A DNA stretch of 44,365 nucleotides, from NCBI GenBank assembly GCA_023423065.1, contig JAFAGC010000097.1, forward strand, positions 1-44,365. Reading direction: 5' to 3'. Source of the DNA: Pseudomonadota bacterium. GTDB taxonomy: Bacteria > Pseudomonadota > Gammaproteobacteria > Steroidobacterales > Steroidobacteraceae. The position numbers and the translations under genes are program-made. The first letter of the stretch is position 1, and every line of letters starts with the position of its first letter. Positions 41,949 through 44,365 of this stretch are shown here, piece by piece. A model generated the notes under the pieces. That model searched no databases. It was given only the letters and a program-made list of their open reading frames with translations, and was not told the origin of the DNA.

Positions 41949-44290
41949 ATCAACGTTTCAAAGCCGTGCTCGAACAGCCCGCGCCGCCGCCGGATCCGCA
42001 GGCTCGCCTGCGTGCGCGGCGCGCCGCGCTCGAGGAGTTCGCACGGGTGCATTCGCAGCCGCAGGCACAGGCTGGTGAGGCCGAAGTCGCCGCGCAGCCC
42101 CTCAAGACGCGCAGGTGGATGAGCCAGTCGCGCAACTTCGCGATGGCCGCGGGTTTTGGTGTCGCGGTCATCGGGCTTGCGATCACCTGGCCCATGCTGA
42201 ACCGCAACGCCGATCTGCTGGAGCCGAGGATCGCGGAGGATGTGTTCGAAGCGCCGGCGGAAACGCCAATCGTGGAGTCCGGCGAGATGCCTGCGGGAGC
42301 CGCGGGTCCGGCGACCGTAGGCGAGCCGCCCGCGGAGGCTGCGCCCCCGCCGCAAGCGCGGGCGTCGACGCCGGTCGAGGCTTCGCGGGACCTGGCACTG
42401 GCTCCCACCGTAATCGCCACACCCCGCGAGGCGGCGCCGCAACCCGATACGGAACGGCGCGCGCCCACGCCCGCGGAATTGCGGGCGGCGGCAATCGGGG
42501 AGCACATCTCCGAAGAGCGTCTCGCGAAGATCGAGTTCGACGCGGAATCCGAGAAGGCCGCGCCCGCGACCGCGGTGACCGCGGACGCGCTCACCGCCGA
42601 AGACATCGGCACGTTCCCCGACGCGAACGTAGCGGAGTCGCTGCAGCGTGTGCCCGGCGTCCGGATCGGACGCACGCGCTCGCCGCTCGTGAAGAAGGAA
42701 GACACTTCGAGGGAACTGAGCGAAGTCGTGGTGACTGGCGCGCGCCGGGCTGCGCGCACGTCGCCTAACAGGAGTCCCGCACCGTCTCCGGCTCCTCCTC
42801 CGCCACGCGGGGAGTCGGAGCGCGTCCGCATGATCACCGTGCCGACCTCCATTCCCGACGAGGAACCCGGCCGCGACCGCTTCGAGAGTTTCGAATCGAA
42901 CGCGGTGAAGCAGGTCTCCGAGGCGCCCGTGTCCACGTTCTCGGCGGACGTCGACACCGCCTCGTACGGCTTCGTGCGCAAGCAGCTCAACCTGGGCCTG
43001 CTGCCGCAGAAGGACGCGGTGCGAGTCGAGGAGATGATCAACTACTTCGACTACTCGTGGCCCGCGGCCGCGTCGCGCGACGAGCCGTTCCGTCCGACGG
43101 TGGTCGTGAGCGATTCGCCGTGGGGCGAGGGGCGCAAGCTGATCCACATCGGCATCAAGGGATACGAGCTGCCCGATCGTCAGCGTCCGGATGCGAACCT
43201 CGTGCTGTTGATCGACGTCAGCGGCTCGATGAACGCGCCCGACAAACTACCGCTCGTGAAGGACTCGATGCGGCTCTTGGTCGACAACCTGAAGCCGGAC
43301 GACACGGTGGGCATCGTGGTGTACGCGGGCGCCGCGGGCCTGGTGCTGCCACCGACCCGGGTGAGCGAGAAGGAAAAAATCCTCGAGGCGATCGCGCGGC
43401 TCACGCCGGGCGGCTCGACGGCCGGCGCGGAGGGCATCCGCCTTGCGTACGATCTCGCCGAGCGGTCGTTCCGCGAGAACGGTGTGAACCGCATCCTGCT
43501 GGCCACCGACGGCGACTTCAACGTCGGCATCGACAGCACGAGCGAGCTCAAGGGATACGTCGAACGGAAGCGCGATCGGGGCGTGTTCCTGTCCGTGCTG
43601 GGATACGGCCAGGGCAATTACCGCGACGAGCTCGCGCAGGCGCTGGCGCAGAACGGCAACGGCGTCGCTGCCTACATCGACACGCTCAACGAAGCTCACA
43701 AGGTGCTGGTGCAGCAGGCGGGCTCGTCGCTGTTCACGATCGCGAAGGACGTGAAGCTGCAGGTGGAATTCAATCCGGCGACGGTCGCGGAGTACCGGCT
43801 GATCGGTTACGAGACCCGCGCGCTGAAGCGCGAGGACTTCAACAACGACGCGGTTGACGCGGGCGACGTCGGCGCCGGACACACGGTGACGGCCATCTAC
43901 GAGATCACGCCGGTGGAGTCCGACGCGCGCGCCGTGGAAGAGCTGCGTTACGCGCCTTCGACGAAATCCGCGGGAGAGAAGAACAAGGCGAACGAATATG
44001 GATTCCTGAAGATCCGCTACAAACTACCCGACGGGCGCAAATCGCGTCTCATCGAGCGGCCGATCCTGGTCGACACCGGCAAGGTGCCCGAGTCGATCGC
44101 GCGCGACGTCGCGTTCTCGACCGCGGTGGCGGGATTCGGCCAGCTGCTGCGCGGCGGCGAGCACACCGGCACGCTGACCTACGACGACGTCGCGCGCCAG
44201 GCACTCGCGGCGCGCGGCGAGGATCCCTTCGGTTATCGCAACGAGTTCGTCCAGCTCGTCCGCAAGGCCCAGGGCGCCAAGGGCATGTGA
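41945..44290 (+). CDS. Membrane-anchored YfbK-type von Willebrand A protein with TonB-plug signature
   Basis: 781 residues. A 60-residue Arg/Ala-rich cytoplasmic N-terminus (possible anti-sigma part) is followed by one membrane helix (about 64-85) and a long Pro/Ala/Glu linker. Residues 216-243 (LTAEDIGTFPDANVAESLQR, then VPGVRIGR) match the start of TonB-receptor plug domains, and ELSEVVVTGARR (257-268) matches the TonB-box region. A YfbK N-terminal domain (about 320-400, STFSADVDTASYGFVRKQLN), a vWA domain with MIDAS D424xSGS and a DUF3520-like C-terminus follow. The outer part is periplasmic. It is likely a sensor or scaffold for the ECF factor. The plug motif in a non-receptor is unusual among proteobacteria to my knowledge. 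Confidence 0.88.
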   Translation: MNQRFKAVLEQPAPPPDPQARLRARRAALEEFARVHSQPQAQAGEAEVAAQPLKTRRWMSQSRNFAMAAGFGVAVIGLAITWPMLNRNADLLEPRIAEDVFEAPAETPIVESGEMPAGAAGPATVGEPPAEAAPPPQARASTPVEASRDLALAPTVIATPREAAPQPDTERRAPTPAELRAAAIGEHISEERLAKIEFDAESEKAAPATAVTADALTAEDIGTFPDANVAESLQRVPGVRIGRTRSPLVKKEDTSRELSEVVVTGARRAARTSPNRSPAPSPAPPPPRGESERVRMITVPTSIPDEEPGRDRFESFESNAVKQVSEAPVSTFSADVDTASYGFVRKQLNLGLLPQKDAVRVEEMINYFDYSWPAAASRDEPFRPTVVVSDSPWGEGRKLIHIGIKGYELPDRQRPDANLVLLIDVSGSMNAPDKLPLVKDSMRLLVDNLKPDDTVGIVVYAGAAGLVLPPTRVSEKEKILEAIARLTPGGSTAGAEGIRLAYDLAERSFRENGVNRILLATDGDFNVGIDSTSELKGYVERKRDRGVFLSVLGYGQGNYRDELAQALAQNGNGVAAYIDTLNEAHKVLVQQAGSSLFTIAKDVKLQVEFNPATVAEYRLIGYETRALKREDFNNDAVDAGDVGAGHTVTAIYEITPVESDARAVEELRYAPSTKSAGEKNKANEYGFLKIRYKLPDGRKSRLIERPILVDTGKVPESIARDVAFSTAVAGFGQLLRGGEHTGTLTYDDVARQALAARGEDPFGYRNEFVQLVRKAQGAKGM

Positions 44291-44301
44291 GCGGGGGGCG
44301 T

Positions 44302-44344
44302 GGGCGCGGCCGTTCCCGTACATCGACGGCCGCGCCCGCGTTTT
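44302..44344 (+). terminator. Terminator after the vWA gene
   Basis: GGGCGCGGCCGT (44302-44313) pairs perfectly with ACGGCCGCGCCC (44326-44337) over a 12-base loop, followed by GCG and TTTT. It ends the sigma-vWA operon 12 bases after the stop. Confidence 0.75.
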
Positions 44345-44365
44345 GCCGGATTTCGGTGCCAGGCA

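Overview
The window is 44 kb of GC-rich DNA with proteobacterial-style genes: Shine-Dalgarno starts, overlapping operon junctions, Caulobacter/Xanthomonad-style TonB receptors, ECF sigma factors and many exported proteins. TonB-receptor signatures of the VVVTG type, a secreted GH5/CBM2 glucanase, a tannase-family esterase and a GH78-like enzyme suggest a free-living, polymer-degrading gammaproteobacterium of the Steroidobacter/Nevskia/Xanthomonad kind. That placement is inference from gene content. No phage, insertion sequence, CRISPR array or rRNA was seen.

Layout. 1-1023: an SPFH membrane-protein operon on the minus strand, with a palindromic operator inside its promoter. 1057-1398: a tRNA-Ile(CAU) gene split after the anticodon by a 249-nt group I intron of the Azoarcus type. 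1537-5611: an exported peptidase-like protein, a frameshifted cytochrome c/VCBS-repeat gene and a DUF4136 lipoprotein. 5804-6743: a three-gene YqjD/YqjE/DUF3618-like membrane operon. 6965-12101: a membrane alpha/beta-hydrolase, a hybrid histidine kinase and a zinc alcohol dehydrogenase. 12112-18947: a carbohydrate locus with an exported six-hairpin glycosidase, a TonB receptor, a periplasmic trehalase and a small exported coiled-coil protein. 19006-22268: an exported esterase and a second hybrid kinase. 22269-22820: a gene-free stretch with a long stem-loop and a consensus sigma-54 promoter in front of a Gly/Tyr/Gln-rich BON protein. 23989-29119: hemerythrin, a small protein, a tannase-family lipoprotein and a GH78-like enzyme.

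29132-32683 is a minus-strand set: MarR regulator, Cys-rich exported protein, exported barrel-like protein, MerP-like and MerT-like proteins and a CHR transporter. It looks like a metal- or oxyanion-handling operon. 32772-34894 is otsBA for trehalose synthesis. 34895-37911 is an exported GH5 glucanase with a small exported beta-rich partner. 38115-39360 is a DUF3313 lipoprotein coupled to a SYLF protein. 39496-41285 is a DUF1080 protein coupled to EpmB (EF-P lysine aminomutase). 41421-44290 is an ECF sigma factor overlapping a membrane-anchored YfbK-type von Willebrand A protein that carries a TonB-receptor plug signature.

Together the genes describe trehalose made in the cytoplasm (OtsBA) and cleaved in the periplasm (trehalase), oligosaccharide and polyphenol scavenging, and envelope-stress control. 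The best candidates for something unusual are the intron-bearing tRNA, the plug-bearing vWA protein with its sigma factor, the sigma-54-driven low-complexity BON protein, and the octamer CAAACTAC, which I counted eleven times.
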